DNA from: CAVVGB01 sp963747715
GTDB lineage: Bacteria; Actinomycetota; Thermoleophilia; Gaiellales; Gaiellaceae
Direction of reading: 5' to 3'
DNA length: 64,000 bases
Assembly: GCA_963747715.1 (NCBI GenBank)
Contig: CAVVGB010000008.1
Span: 186,001 to 250,000 of the forward strand
Below the pieces are notes generated by a model. It made no database searches. It was given only the letters and a program-made list of their open reading frames with translations, and had not been told where the DNA came from. The position numbers were made by a program, and so were the translations under genes. Shown piece by piece: positions 56,209 to 64,000 of this stretch; positions within the stretch are counted from its first letter, which is position 1; each line of letters begins with the position of its first letter.

Positions 56209-59200
56209 TCATGGCGATGGCCGGCCGGGCGCCGGAACCATCCGCACCACCGCGGTCGGGCCGACGAAGAGCCAGTCCTCGGTGCGTGTGCCGACATTAC
56301 CCAGCTCGACCGCCCCGTACCCGGCATTCGGAATCGGCACGCTCGGCGCACCCAACTCCAGGAGTTGGACACCCGAGCCGTAGACGGTGCCGCCTCTTTC
56401 GACCGAACCGTCGATGGCACCGGTCTTCGCGTCTTGGCCTCCCACCAGCAGTTTCTTCGCGCCGTCGGGGTCAACCGCCCAGACGATCGTGGCCAGACTG
56501 CTGATGGGGAGCTTCGATGCGGTCGCCGGGACAACCGTTGTGACGGTGTTCGCTCGGCTGTACTGGACTGATGGAAGGAAGCCGACCTGAGCGCTGGGTC
56601 CGTCTCCAGTCAGGTACACCACCGTCACCGACCAAGCCGCCAGTGGCCACGAGCCTTCCGGGCCAAGCGCGCTTCTCGCGGGGATCACGACACTGACCTT
56701 TCCGCCGGCGCCGAGGGCAGCGGTGACATCGGCCGTGCCGACGGCGCAGGTGCCCTGGGGGCAGGTCGACACCGAACCAGTTGTCCCGACAGGCTCCGCC
56801 CCGTTCACGGCGAGCCCGACGGTATCGGTCGCAGAAGCCGTCACCCAGGTCAACCGTGCCCAGACCACCTCAGCTCCTTCCGGGATCTGGACAGCGCGAA
56901 CGTTGTCCGGGTTCAGCACCGGCTGGCACTTGGCGTCACGACGGTCAGCGCAGTCGTAGGCCGAGGATGCGACGGTGGTCGCGCCCAGCGAGCCCACCAG
57001 GTCAAGGTCGCCGGTCTCATTCCCGACCGTCGCGGAGGCGGAGAGCAGCACAGCGGTCCCGCCGTGCGGTACGGAGGCCACCAGTTCGTCGCTGCTGCCG
57101 AAAGCGCCCGGCAGGGCGCTGACCTGGAACGGTCCGTAGCTCGCCAGCGAACCTTCGATCGACTTGGCGGTGCACCGCAGAGTCCCAGCGGACGGAACAC
57201 AGGTGCTCGGATAGCCGGTCACCCAGAGCGTCCCGGACCGAACGGGGATGCGGACGGTCCCAGGGTCGTCGACGCCGGCCGGACATGGTCGCGGTGAGAC
57301 CGACGTTCACCGTTGTGCCTTCCCGGACGTCTGCCGGCAGCGGCAGCGGCACCGTCAGACCGACGATGCGCGGGTCGATGGTCAGGGTCATCGACACCGG
57401 GGCGAGCCCGGGCAGGGTCAGATCGACGGTGCCGGCGACGGCGTCCTCGTCGATGGTGAGGGTGAGGGTCGCCGTGACGGTGTCACCGGCGGCGATCTCC
57501 GGCAGCTGACAGGTGGTCATGGTCGCGCTGACCTCGGTGCAACCGGCCGGGGCGGCGCGTAGAGCACCGAAGATCCGCAGCGGTTGACCCGTGTCGAAAC
57601 CGCTCACGCTGACCCCGGGCGGGGTTGCGATGCTCACCGATCCGGCCGCCGCGGCAACCCCACCGGAGTTCTCGATGACGACGCTCGTCGACGCCGATCC
57701 ACCCGACAGCGCGGCCAACTCCGCCTGCACCGAGATCGAGACGTCGGCCGGCAGCGGTGTGGTGGGAGTGGTCGGGCTGGTGGGGCTGGTCGGAGCGGTG
57801 GGACTGGTGGGGGGCGTCGGAGTGCTGGGCGTGGTCGGCGAGGTCGGCAGCGGGGAGCTGGGATCTGTCGGGGCCGGTGTGGTCGGCGGGGTACCGGGGT
57901 GCTCGGCGCGTCGGTCGGGGAGGGCAGGGTCGGCGTCGGGGCCGCCGACGTGCCCGGTGCGATCGGGGTGCCGGGCGCCGGCGCCACCGGGTCGATGGTC
58001 GGGGCCCCCGGGAAGCCGTCGGGGAACAGGTCGCTCGGCAACGGGGGGATCAGGCCGACCGGCTGCCCGGGGTCGGCGTCGTCCGTTCCCGCCGGCCGCC
58101 GCGACGCCGGAGTCCGTCCGACCGATGGAACCGCCCGTACCCCCCGAACCGGTCGAACCCGTCTCGGATCCACTGCCCGACGCACCGGTGCCGCCGGTGC
58201 TCGCGGTCGCACCGGTGCCGCCGGTCTCGCCAGTGCTACCGGTCTCGCCAGTGCCACCGGTCCCGCCAGTGCTACCGGTCCCGCCGGTACCGGCAGACGT
58301 CGCTGCGGCGGTGGGTGCCCCGGTTCCGTCGGCGAGATCAGGAGACGAACTCCCGCTGACAGCGATGACCACCGCGACCACCGCCGCGCCGGCGCCGGCG
58401 ACCACACCGGCGCCGACCGCCCACGGCTTGGCGAAGAACCGAGCGAGCGCGCCCGACCCGCTCGATCCGCCGGCGGTCCCTCCAACAGTCCCGGCCGTAC
58501 TACCAGCAGCACCACCGGCAGCCTCGGCGGCGGCACCGGTGCCGGTGGCGAACGCGGCGGCGGTGGCCGTCCCGGCGATCTCCAAGGGTCCCAGCGCCAG
58601 GTAACCGACGGCCGCCGCCCCGAGCAGCAGCGGTGCCAGCAAGCCGCGCAGCGAGGAGTTGACCTCGACCAGTTCGGCGGCTACGGCGCGGCAGTCTTCG
58701 CAGGTCGCCAGATGGGCGTCGACCGCCGCCTGTTCGCGCCGGGACAGACCGCCGCGGGCCCAGGCGCCGAGGCGCTCGGTGGTCGCCCGGCACTGCTCGG
58801 CGGCGGTGTCGGCGAGGTGCGCCTGCAGGTAGGCCTCACGCAGTCCTTCCCTGGCCCGGAAAGCCAGCGAGGTCACCGCGTTGGCGCTCATCCCCATCAG
58901 CACGCCGACTTCGGCCGGCGATTGGCCCTCGACCTGGGTGTGCCACAGCACCGCCTGCCAGCGCTCCGGCAGGCTGGCGAACGCCTTGCCGACCATGCCG
59001 CTCTCGGCCATCGCGATGACCGGATCCGGCAGGACTTCGGGCTTCTCGTGCGGCGTCAGATCGTCGGTGAACTCCAGACGCCGGTCCTTGCGGGTCCGGT
59101 CGTACGCGGTGTGCCGCAGGGTGGTGAACAGGTAGGCGCGGAAGGCGGTGTCGGGCCCGCCGCCGGACGTGAGGCCGTCCAGCACCCGGGCGAACGACTC

Positions 59201-59377
59201 GGAGACCAGGTCGTCGACCTCGGCCGGGGTGCGGGCGAACTGCCGGGCGAGCCCGGTGGCGGCGGCACCGTGCCGGCGGTAGAGCTCACCGAAAGCGGAC
59301 CGGTCGCCGGCCCGGACACGGGTGATCAGCTCGGCATCGCTACCGAGCTGAGCATCGATGCCGTCCGGAACCGTCAC
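56209..59377 (-). CDS. Transmembrane ECF sigma factor fused to a zinc anti-sigma-like domain and a surface region (three apparent frameshifts)
   Basis: About 1,050 residues after repair, from a GTG with a good ribosome site. Sigma region 2 spans about residues 17 to 95 and region 4 about 132 to 182. A ZAS-type zinc motif follows: Cys196, then His222-x3-Cys226-x2-Cys229. Hydrophobic segments lie at about 247 to 263 and 319 to 340. A Gly/Ser/Thr and Pro-rich stretch then leads to a DUF11-like beta domain and a further beta-rich domain with paired cysteines. Frames break near 58,075, 57,890 and 57,280. The architecture resembles ECF52-type sigma factors; membrane topology is uncertain. Confidence 0.8.
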
Positions 59378-59750
59378 CTGTGCCCTTCTCCCCTCCGCCG
59401 GATGCCCGGCATGCATGCCCCGGGGGCCGATTGTCCCCGCTGGCGCTGGAATTGCCCAACTCCGGCCGGAACCCGTCCGGCCGGCATCCCGCCCCCGTTG
59501 ATGAGAGCCGGCAGGTCCGCTCCGGTCACGCGAACCCGGGACATGTCGGACGGGGAAGACCTCCTCCCGGACGTCCGCCGAAAAGAATCTTGGAAATGTC
59601 TGCAAAGCCGCGTGACAGCTCGGCGCCTACCCACTCTCACAGTCAGACGGGACGGCCGCCAGAGGGGTGCGGTCGTCCCGTCAAAGACAAGTCCGGACCG
59701 TCAACCCATGCGCAGCAAGCCTCGCCAGAGGCGTTCGACGAGGAGAGACA
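59378..59750. other. Divergent intergenic region between the sigma fusion and the GGDEF-like gene
   Basis: 373 bases without a gene. It holds a palindromic CCGGCCGG pair near 59,465 to 59,495 and a strong hairpin at 59,646. I see no convincing promoter by eye. A GAGGAG ribosome site precedes the GTG at 59,751. Any site for the fusion sigma factor itself would be expected here. Confidence 0.5.
59646..59682. repeat. Strong hairpin in the divergent region
   Basis: Arms GACGGGACGGCCGC and GCGGTCGTCCCGTC pair over 14 bases (one G-U pair in RNA) around a nine-base loop. It lies 69 bases before the GGDEF-like start and could be a leader element or an operator. Confidence 0.6.
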
Positions 59751-60509
59751 GTGGATCCGACCCGCGCCCCGGCGCCGACCTGTGCGGCCGAGCAGCTCCG
59801 GCTGCTGTGGTCGGAGCATTCGGCAGCTGTCGCCTGGGAGTACCCGTCCGACTGGTACGTCCCCGCAGTCGACGCCGTCTGCGAAGCCGTCGTGGAGCAC
59901 CGGGATGCCTGGGCCGCGGCCGAACGGTTGGGCCGGGATCGCGCCGCCGCCGGCACGCCACTGGCCGAGACGCTGTCCGATGTCGACGCGCTCGTCGACG
60001 TGGCCCCGGATGCACCCGTCGAGACCCTGCGCCGAGCGGTTCCGCTGGGCTGGGCGGACCGCCTGATGGCCCCGCCGATCTCCGTCGTCGACCCGCTCAC
60101 CGGCCTGGTGTCCTCGGAGTACCTGCAGGTCAGGCTGCTGGAGATCTACGCGGCAGCGGAGTCGGGCGGATATCCCGTGCCGGCCACCAGCGCCTTCGTC
60201 GTCGTCCGGCTCGATCTCACCCACCATCACGGACTCGACCGGCTGCTGCCGATGATGCTGGCCGCCGACGCCATGCGCTCGGCGCACTCGGCGGGGGAGA
60301 CCATCGCCGGTGTCTCCGACCGGGTGGCGGTTGTCCTCACCCCGCGGACGGCCGGCCTGCCCCTGCAGGCGGTCGCTCTGGCCGAGTTGCTCGCGCACCG
60401 GCTGGCCGCAGATCCGACGATCGATGTCGGGCCACCCGAGGTCTGGATCGAGGGTCTGCCCACCGGCTATGACGCAGCCATCGACCTGCTCCTGGAGCTG
60501 GGTCGTTGA
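59751..60509 (+). CDS. Degenerate GGDEF-like protein
   Basis: 252 residues. The motif VVDPLTGLVSSEYLQVRL (DPLTGL at 114 to 119) is the usual opening of a GGDEF diguanylate cyclase domain, and FVVVRLDL and ADAMRSAHSAGETIAG follow its order. The GGDEF catalytic signature is absent; VSDRVAVVLTPR stands in its place. It is therefore probably inactive and may bind a nucleotide or a protein. The N-terminal 100 residues are helical and unrecognised. GTG start with a GAGGAG site. Confidence 0.6.
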   Translation: MDPTRAPAPTCAAEQLRLLWSEHSAAVAWEYPSDWYVPAVDAVCEAVVEHRDAWAAAERLGRDRAAAGTPLAETLSDVDALVDVAPDAPVETLRRAVPLGWADRLMAPPISVVDPLTGLVSSEYLQVRLLEIYAAAESGGYPVPATSAFVVVRLDLTHHHGLDRLLPMMLAADAMRSAHSAGETIAGVSDRVAVVLTPRTAGLPLQAVALAELLAHRLAADPTIDVGPPEVWIEGLPTGYDAAIDLLLELGR

Positions 60510-60570
60510 TGGTGGCACCGGCGGTGCCGCCGGGCCAACCGTCCGGACCGCTCGCATAGGCTCACGTCCC

Positions 60571-61839
60571 GTGGACGACCGGACGGGACTGCCCCGCGTC
60601 GGCATGGTCGGCGGCGGGCAACTGGCCCGGATGACCCACCAGGCCGCCATCGCGCTCGGCCAGACACTGCGGGTACTGGCCGAACGCCCCGACGACTCGG
60701 CCGCCCTGGTCACTCCCGACGTCCAGCTCGGCCACCACACCGACCTGGCCGCCCTGCGCACCTTCGCCGCCGGGTGTGACGTCGTCACGTTCGACCACGA
60801 GCACGTTCCCGGCGATCACATCAGGGCGCTGGTCGCCGACGGTGCCGTCGTGCACCCCGGCGCCGACGCCCTTCAGTTCGCCCAGGACAAGGCCTTGATG
60901 CGGACCCGGCTGGTCGGGCTCGGCGCCCCGGTTCCGCCCTTCGAGATCCTCGACGAGCCCGACGCCCGCGCCCTCGGCCGCGCCATCAACGGGTTCGCCG
61001 ACCGTCATGGCTGGCCGGTCGTCGTCAAGACCGCCACCGGCGGTTACGACGGCCGCGGGGTGTGGGTGGTGGCCGACGCTCAGGCGTCCGAACCCGTTGC
61101 GGCGAACCTGGCCGGCGCCCGCAGGTTGCTGCTCGAGCCGTTCATCGCGATGGACCGCGAACTCGCCGCCGTCGTCGCCCGCTCCCCGTTCGGCCAGGCG
61201 GCCGTGTGGCCCGTCGTCCAGACGGTGCAGGCCGAGGGCATCTGCGTCGAGGTGATCGCCCCTGCCCCCGACCTGGCTGCGTCCACGGCCGTCGCCGCCG
61301 AGGAACTGGCCCTGCGGATCGCGGGCGAGCTCGGCGTCGTCGGCGTGCTGGCCGTCGAGCTGTTCCAGGTACCGGTGTCGGCCGGTTATCCGGCCGGGCT
61401 GGTCGTCAACGAACTGGCCATGCGTCCGCACAACTCCGCGCACTGGTCGATGGACGGGGCGGTCACCGGTCAGTTCGAGCAGCACCTGCGGGCGGTCCTG
61501 GACTATCCGCTGGGTCGCACCGATGCAGTCGCGCCCTACACCGTGATGGCCAACGTGCTCGGCGGGCCGGCCCCGACCGGGGCCGAGGGCGCGGACATCG
61601 GGATGGACGAGCGGGTGCACCACCTGGCGGCCCGTTTCCCCGACGTCAAGGTTCACCTGTACGGCAAGGGCTTCCGGCCGGGCCGCAAGCTCGGGCACGT
61701 GAACGTCCTCGGCGCGGACCTGGCGGACCTGCGACGTCGGGCCGGTCTGGCCGCAGGGTGGCTCGGGTCCGGGATCTGGCCGGACGGTTACCAGGTGCAC
61801 GGCCGCAGGGACGACGACGGAGAGCGGAGCGCGACATGA
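60571..61839 (+). CDS. purK: N5-carboxyaminoimidazole ribonucleotide synthase
   Basis: 422 residues, ATP-grasp. The N terminus GMVGGGQLARMTHQAA, the lid VVKTATGGYDGRGVW, and VVNELAMRPHNSAHWSMDG are characteristic. PurK carboxylates AIR with bicarbonate and ATP to N5-CAIR in purine synthesis. GTG start. Its end overlaps purE by four bases. Confidence 0.94.
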   Translation: MDDRTGLPRVGMVGGGQLARMTHQAAIALGQTLRVLAERPDDSAALVTPDVQLGHHTDLAALRTFAAGCDVVTFDHEHVPGDHIRALVADGAVVHPGADALQFAQDKALMRTRLVGLGAPVPPFEILDEPDARALGRAINGFADRHGWPVVVKTATGGYDGRGVWVVADAQASEPVAANLAGARRLLLEPFIAMDRELAAVVARSPFGQAAVWPVVQTVQAEGICVEVIAPAPDLAASTAVAAEELALRIAGELGVVGVLAVELFQVPVSAGYPAGLVVNELAMRPHNSAHWSMDGAVTGQFEQHLRAVLDYPLGRTDAVAPYTVMANVLGGPAPTGAEGADIGMDERVHHLAARFPDVKVHLYGKGFRPGRKLGHVNVLGADLADLRRRAGLAAGWLGSGIWPDGYQVHGRRDDDGERSAT

Positions 61840-62387
61840 GTGACGGCGCTGCAGGTGGCCCAGCGGTCGGCCTGGTGATGGGCAGCGACTCGGACTGGCC
61901 GGTGATGTCGGCTGCTGCCGGGATCCTCGACGACTTCGGTGTCGGCTACGAGGTGGGTGTCTACTCCGCGCATCGCACCCCGCAACGCATGCTCGACTAC
62001 GCCTCGGGTGCGGCCGACCGCGGGCTGCAGGTGATCATCGCCGGTGCCGGCGGCGCCGCGCACCTGCCGGGCATGGTCGCTTCGGCGACCGTACTGCCGG
62101 TGATCGGGGTGCCGGTGCCGTTGGCCCGGCTCGACGGTCTTGACTCCCTGCTCTCGATCGTGCAGATGCCGACCGGCATCCCGGTGGCGACGGTGTCCAT
62201 CGGCGGGGCGGCCAATGCGGGGTTGCTCGCGGTGCGCATCCTGGCCGCCGGGACCTCCGACGAGGCCCGCCGGCTCGCCGCCCGGCTCGCCGGCTACGCC
62301 TCGGATCTGCAGGACCTCGTGCTCGGCAAGCACGACGCGCTGCGCGCGGCCAACGATCCGACGGTCCGCGATGCCCGATCGACCTGA
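61836..62387 (+). CDS. purE: N5-carboxyaminoimidazole ribonucleotide mutase
   Basis: 183 residues. The phosphate-binding VMGSDSDWPVM is near the start, VYSAHRTPQRM holds the catalytic histidine region, and IIAGAGGAAHLPGMVA and IVQMPTGIPVATV follow. It converts N5-CAIR to CAIR after PurK. The ATG overlaps purK. A 60-bp palindrome begins directly after its stop. Confidence 0.94.
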   Translation: MSDGAAGGPAVGLVMGSDSDWPVMSAAAGILDDFGVGYEVGVYSAHRTPQRMLDYASGAADRGLQVIIAGAGGAAHLPGMVASATVLPVIGVPVPLARLDGLDSLLSIVQMPTGIPVATVSIGGAANAGLLAVRILAAGTSDEARRLAARLAGYASDLQDLVLGKHDALRAANDPTVRDARST

Positions 62388-62447
62388 GTTCAGCGGAGGC
62401 TGTCCGGGGTCCGGTGGCCCGCCGACCCTGCAGGTCCTCCGCTCGAC
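62388..62447. repeat. 60-bp palindromic element, copy 2
   Basis: Same total length, arm length and loop length as the element at 44,886. Both the left and right arms match the first copy at 18 of 22 positions. It starts on the base after the purE stop. The pairing of its own arms is weaker than in copy 1, with an outer AGCGGAGG/CCTCCGCT stem. Confidence 0.65.
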
Positions 62448-62576
62448 GGAAGGTGCGGCCCGGCAAGGACTACGATCGAAAGTTACCGGCCGGTAGCACT
62501 GGTCAGCACGCGACCTTGCCCATGCCCGGCCACCGCGGTCCGTCGTCGGGCCGCCCGAACCGCAGGGAGCAGCACC

Positions 62577-63722
62577 GTGTCCGACCTGTTCAGCCTCACC
62601 GACGACCACCGCGCCGTTCGCGAAGCCGTGCGCGAGATCGCGGTGGCGGAGATCCTGCCGTTCGCCGCCGACTGCGACGAGCACGAGCGTTACCCGATCG
62701 AGGCGCAGAAGGCCCTCACCGCATCGGGTTTCCAGGCTGTGCACATCCCGGAGGCGTACGACGGCGCCGGGGCCGACGCGGTGGCGACGGTGATCGTGAT
62801 CGAGGAGGTTGCGCGGGTCTGTGCCTCGAGCTCGCTGATTCCCGCGGTCAACAAGCTCGGCTCCATGCCGATCATCTTGTCCGCTTCCGAGGAGTTGAAG
62901 CAGCAGGTACTACCGTCGCTCGCCTCGGGCGAGGCGATGATCAGCTACGCGCTGTCTGAGCGCGAAGCCGGCTCCGACGCCGCCGCCATGCGCACCAGGG
63001 CGGTCGCCGACGGCGACGAGTGGGTGCTGAACGGGACCAAGTGCTGGATCACCAACGCCGGGGTGTCGTCGTGGTACACGGTGATGGCCGTCACCGACCC
63101 GGACGCCCGCGCCAACGGCATCTCGGCGTTCGTCGTCCACGCCGACGACCCCGGCTTCGAGGTCGGGACGAAGGAACGCAAGCTCGGCATCAAGGGCTCA
63201 CCCACCCGGGAGATCCACTTCGACAACTGCCGGATCCCCGGCGACCGGATCATCGGCGAGCCGGGCACCGGCTTCAAGACGGCGCTGGCCACGCTGGACC
63301 ACACCCGCCCGACGATCGGGGCTCAGGCGGTCGGGATCGCCCAGGGTGCCCTTGACGTCGCCATCGGCTACGTCAAGGAGCGCAAGCAGTTCGGCAAGCA
63401 CCTGGCCGAGTTCCAGGCCCTGCAGTTCATGATCGCCGACATGGCCATGGACATCGAGGCGTCACGGACCCTGGTGTACCAGGCGGCGGCCGCCGCCGAG
63501 CGCGGCGACGCGAACAGGGGTTTCCTCGCCTCGGCGGCCAAGACGCTGGCCTCCGACACGGCCATGAAGGTCACCGTCGACGCCGTGCAGTTGCTCGGCG
63601 GCGCCGGCTACACCCGCGACTTCCCTGTGGAGCGGATGATGCGGGACGCCAAGATCACCCAGATCTACGAGGGCACCAACCAGGTGCAGCGTCTGGTGAT
63701 GGCCCGCTCGCTGCTGCGCTGA
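62577..63722 (+). CDS. Acyl-CoA dehydrogenase
   Basis: 381 residues, normal length. The flavin and substrate motifs are SYALSEREAGSDAAAMRTRA and WITNAGVSSWYTVMAV. The C-terminal domain has KQFGKHLAEFQALQFMIADMA, and the catalytic base region QIYEGTNQVQRLVMARSLL is intact. It oxidises acyl-CoA to enoyl-CoA in the cytoplasm; isovaleryl or short-chain substrate is possible but not readable here. GTG start. A GGGAGC ribosome site lies before it. Confidence 0.9.
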   Translation: MSDLFSLTDDHRAVREAVREIAVAEILPFAADCDEHERYPIEAQKALTASGFQAVHIPEAYDGAGADAVATVIVIEEVARVCASSSLIPAVNKLGSMPIILSASEELKQQVLPSLASGEAMISYALSEREAGSDAAAMRTRAVADGDEWVLNGTKCWITNAGVSSWYTVMAVTDPDARANGISAFVVHADDPGFEVGTKERKLGIKGSPTREIHFDNCRIPGDRIIGEPGTGFKTALATLDHTRPTIGAQAVGIAQGALDVAIGYVKERKQFGKHLAEFQALQFMIADMAMDIEASRTLVYQAAAAAERGDANRGFLASAAKTLASDTAMKVTVDAVQLLGGAGYTRDFPVERMMRDAKITQIYEGTNQVQRLVMARSLLR

Positions 63723-63891
63723 TCCGACCGCCGATCGGTCGCCCAACGGCGGGTGGTCCGCCCCGGGTGAAACGTATCGAGGAAAATCCCCAAGAAAACT
63801 TCGTCGGAGATGTCGATCCGGCGCACCTTCGTTCGGCACATGGGTGTCAGCAACTGCCAGGGCACCCGCCCGCAACGCAAGGAGCAGCACC

Positions 63892-64000
63892 ATGGGATTC
63901 ATCAAGTCCGGCCTGTTCATCTCCCTCGACGGAGTCATCGAGGCCCCCGAGACCTGGCACTTCCCCTACTTCGACGACCAGATGGGCGCAGCCGTCGGAG
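63892..64000 (+). CDS. Dihydrofolate-reductase-like (RibD C-terminal family) protein, partial
   Basis: The first 36 residues are visible before the window ends: IKSGLFISLDGVIEAPETWH and PYFDDQMGAAVG. The SLDGVIEAPE pattern opens RibD_C/DHFR-like reductases common in actinobacteria, which use NADPH on unknown substrates. ATG start after GGAGCAGCAC. The 169-base gap before it has a small CGACCG-CGGTCG hairpin and no gene. Confidence 0.75.
   Translation, partial: MGFIKSGLFISLDGVIEAPETWHFPYFDDQMGAAVG

Noticed and set aside
57584..60472. A 962-residue open frame on the plus strand across the sigma-fusion gene
   Set aside because: It is Arg/Gly/Pro-rich shadow translation of high-GC coding DNA; the opposite strand has clear sigma, zinc and beta-domain motifs.

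Overview
The window is high-GC actinobacterial DNA, but it reads as two different genomes joined at about base 43,558. Left of that point is the replication-origin neighbourhood of a Thermoleophilia-like actinobacterium. Right of it is an accessory-free metabolic stretch of a different, Nakamurella/Frankia-like actinobacterium. Both taxon names are inferences from gene content, and no search was run. At the join, ParB stops after about 155 residues and the C-terminal third of a glycerol-3-phosphate dehydrogenase continues. Leucine codon preference shifts from CTC-rich to CTG-rich, and biotin ligase and carboxylase genes each appear once per side. An assembly or scaffolding chimera is the simplest explanation.

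Left part, bases 1 to 43,558. From the left edge come half of a split TauE/SafE permease pair, otsB, a proline-racemase-family enzyme, a group II aromatic amino acid decarboxylase, DNA polymerase X, a polyprenyl-phosphate mannosyltransferase-like enzyme and thioredoxin. Next are thiL-thiD, a DUF1998 helicase, a small DUF1272 zinc protein, type II NADH dehydrogenase, a GNAT enzyme and LigD. Then come accA-accD, an arginase-like enzyme with a zinc ribbon and a HAD hydrolase. An overlapping fatty-acid operon follows, in which an ECF sigma factor leads into fabZ-fabH-fabD-fabG-fabF. After it come birA, a peptidoglycan-recognition amidase, NfeD-slipin-galT and a MerR regulator. The core block is gyrA-gyrB-dciA-recF-dnaN-dnaA, read leftwards, and rpmH-rnpA-yidD-yidC-jag-rsmG-parA-parB, read rightwards. 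A cluster of DnaA-box-like sites lies between dnaA and rpmH.

Right part, bases 43,558 to 64,000. It holds a DUF1707 protein, the actinobacterial acyl-CoA carboxylase set (biotinylated alpha, epsilon and beta subunits with maf), a second birA, a YggS-type PLP protein and a PH-domain membrane protein with a Tyr/Pro/Gln-rich tail. HMG-CoA lyase and a methylcrotonyl-CoA-carboxylase-type beta subunit follow, probably for leucine breakdown. After a HEAT protein, a GtrA protein and a 74-bp tandem repeat comes a very large fusion protein. It joins an ECF sigma factor, a zinc anti-sigma-like domain, hydrophobic segments and a long surface region. It is divergent from a degenerate GGDEF-like protein. 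Then come purK-purE, an acyl-CoA dehydrogenase and the start of a dihydrofolate-reductase-like gene.

The most interesting biology is the transmembrane sigma-factor fusion and its divergent neighbour. Next are a 60-bp palindromic element present in two intergenic sites, apparent CTG start codons at overlapping gene junctions, and unusual gyrase residues at quinolone-pocket positions. The sequence carries about fifteen apparent single-base indels in otherwise intact genes, so many reading-frame oddities are probably sequence errors. I saw no tRNA, rRNA, CRISPR, insertion sequence, prophage or defence locus.
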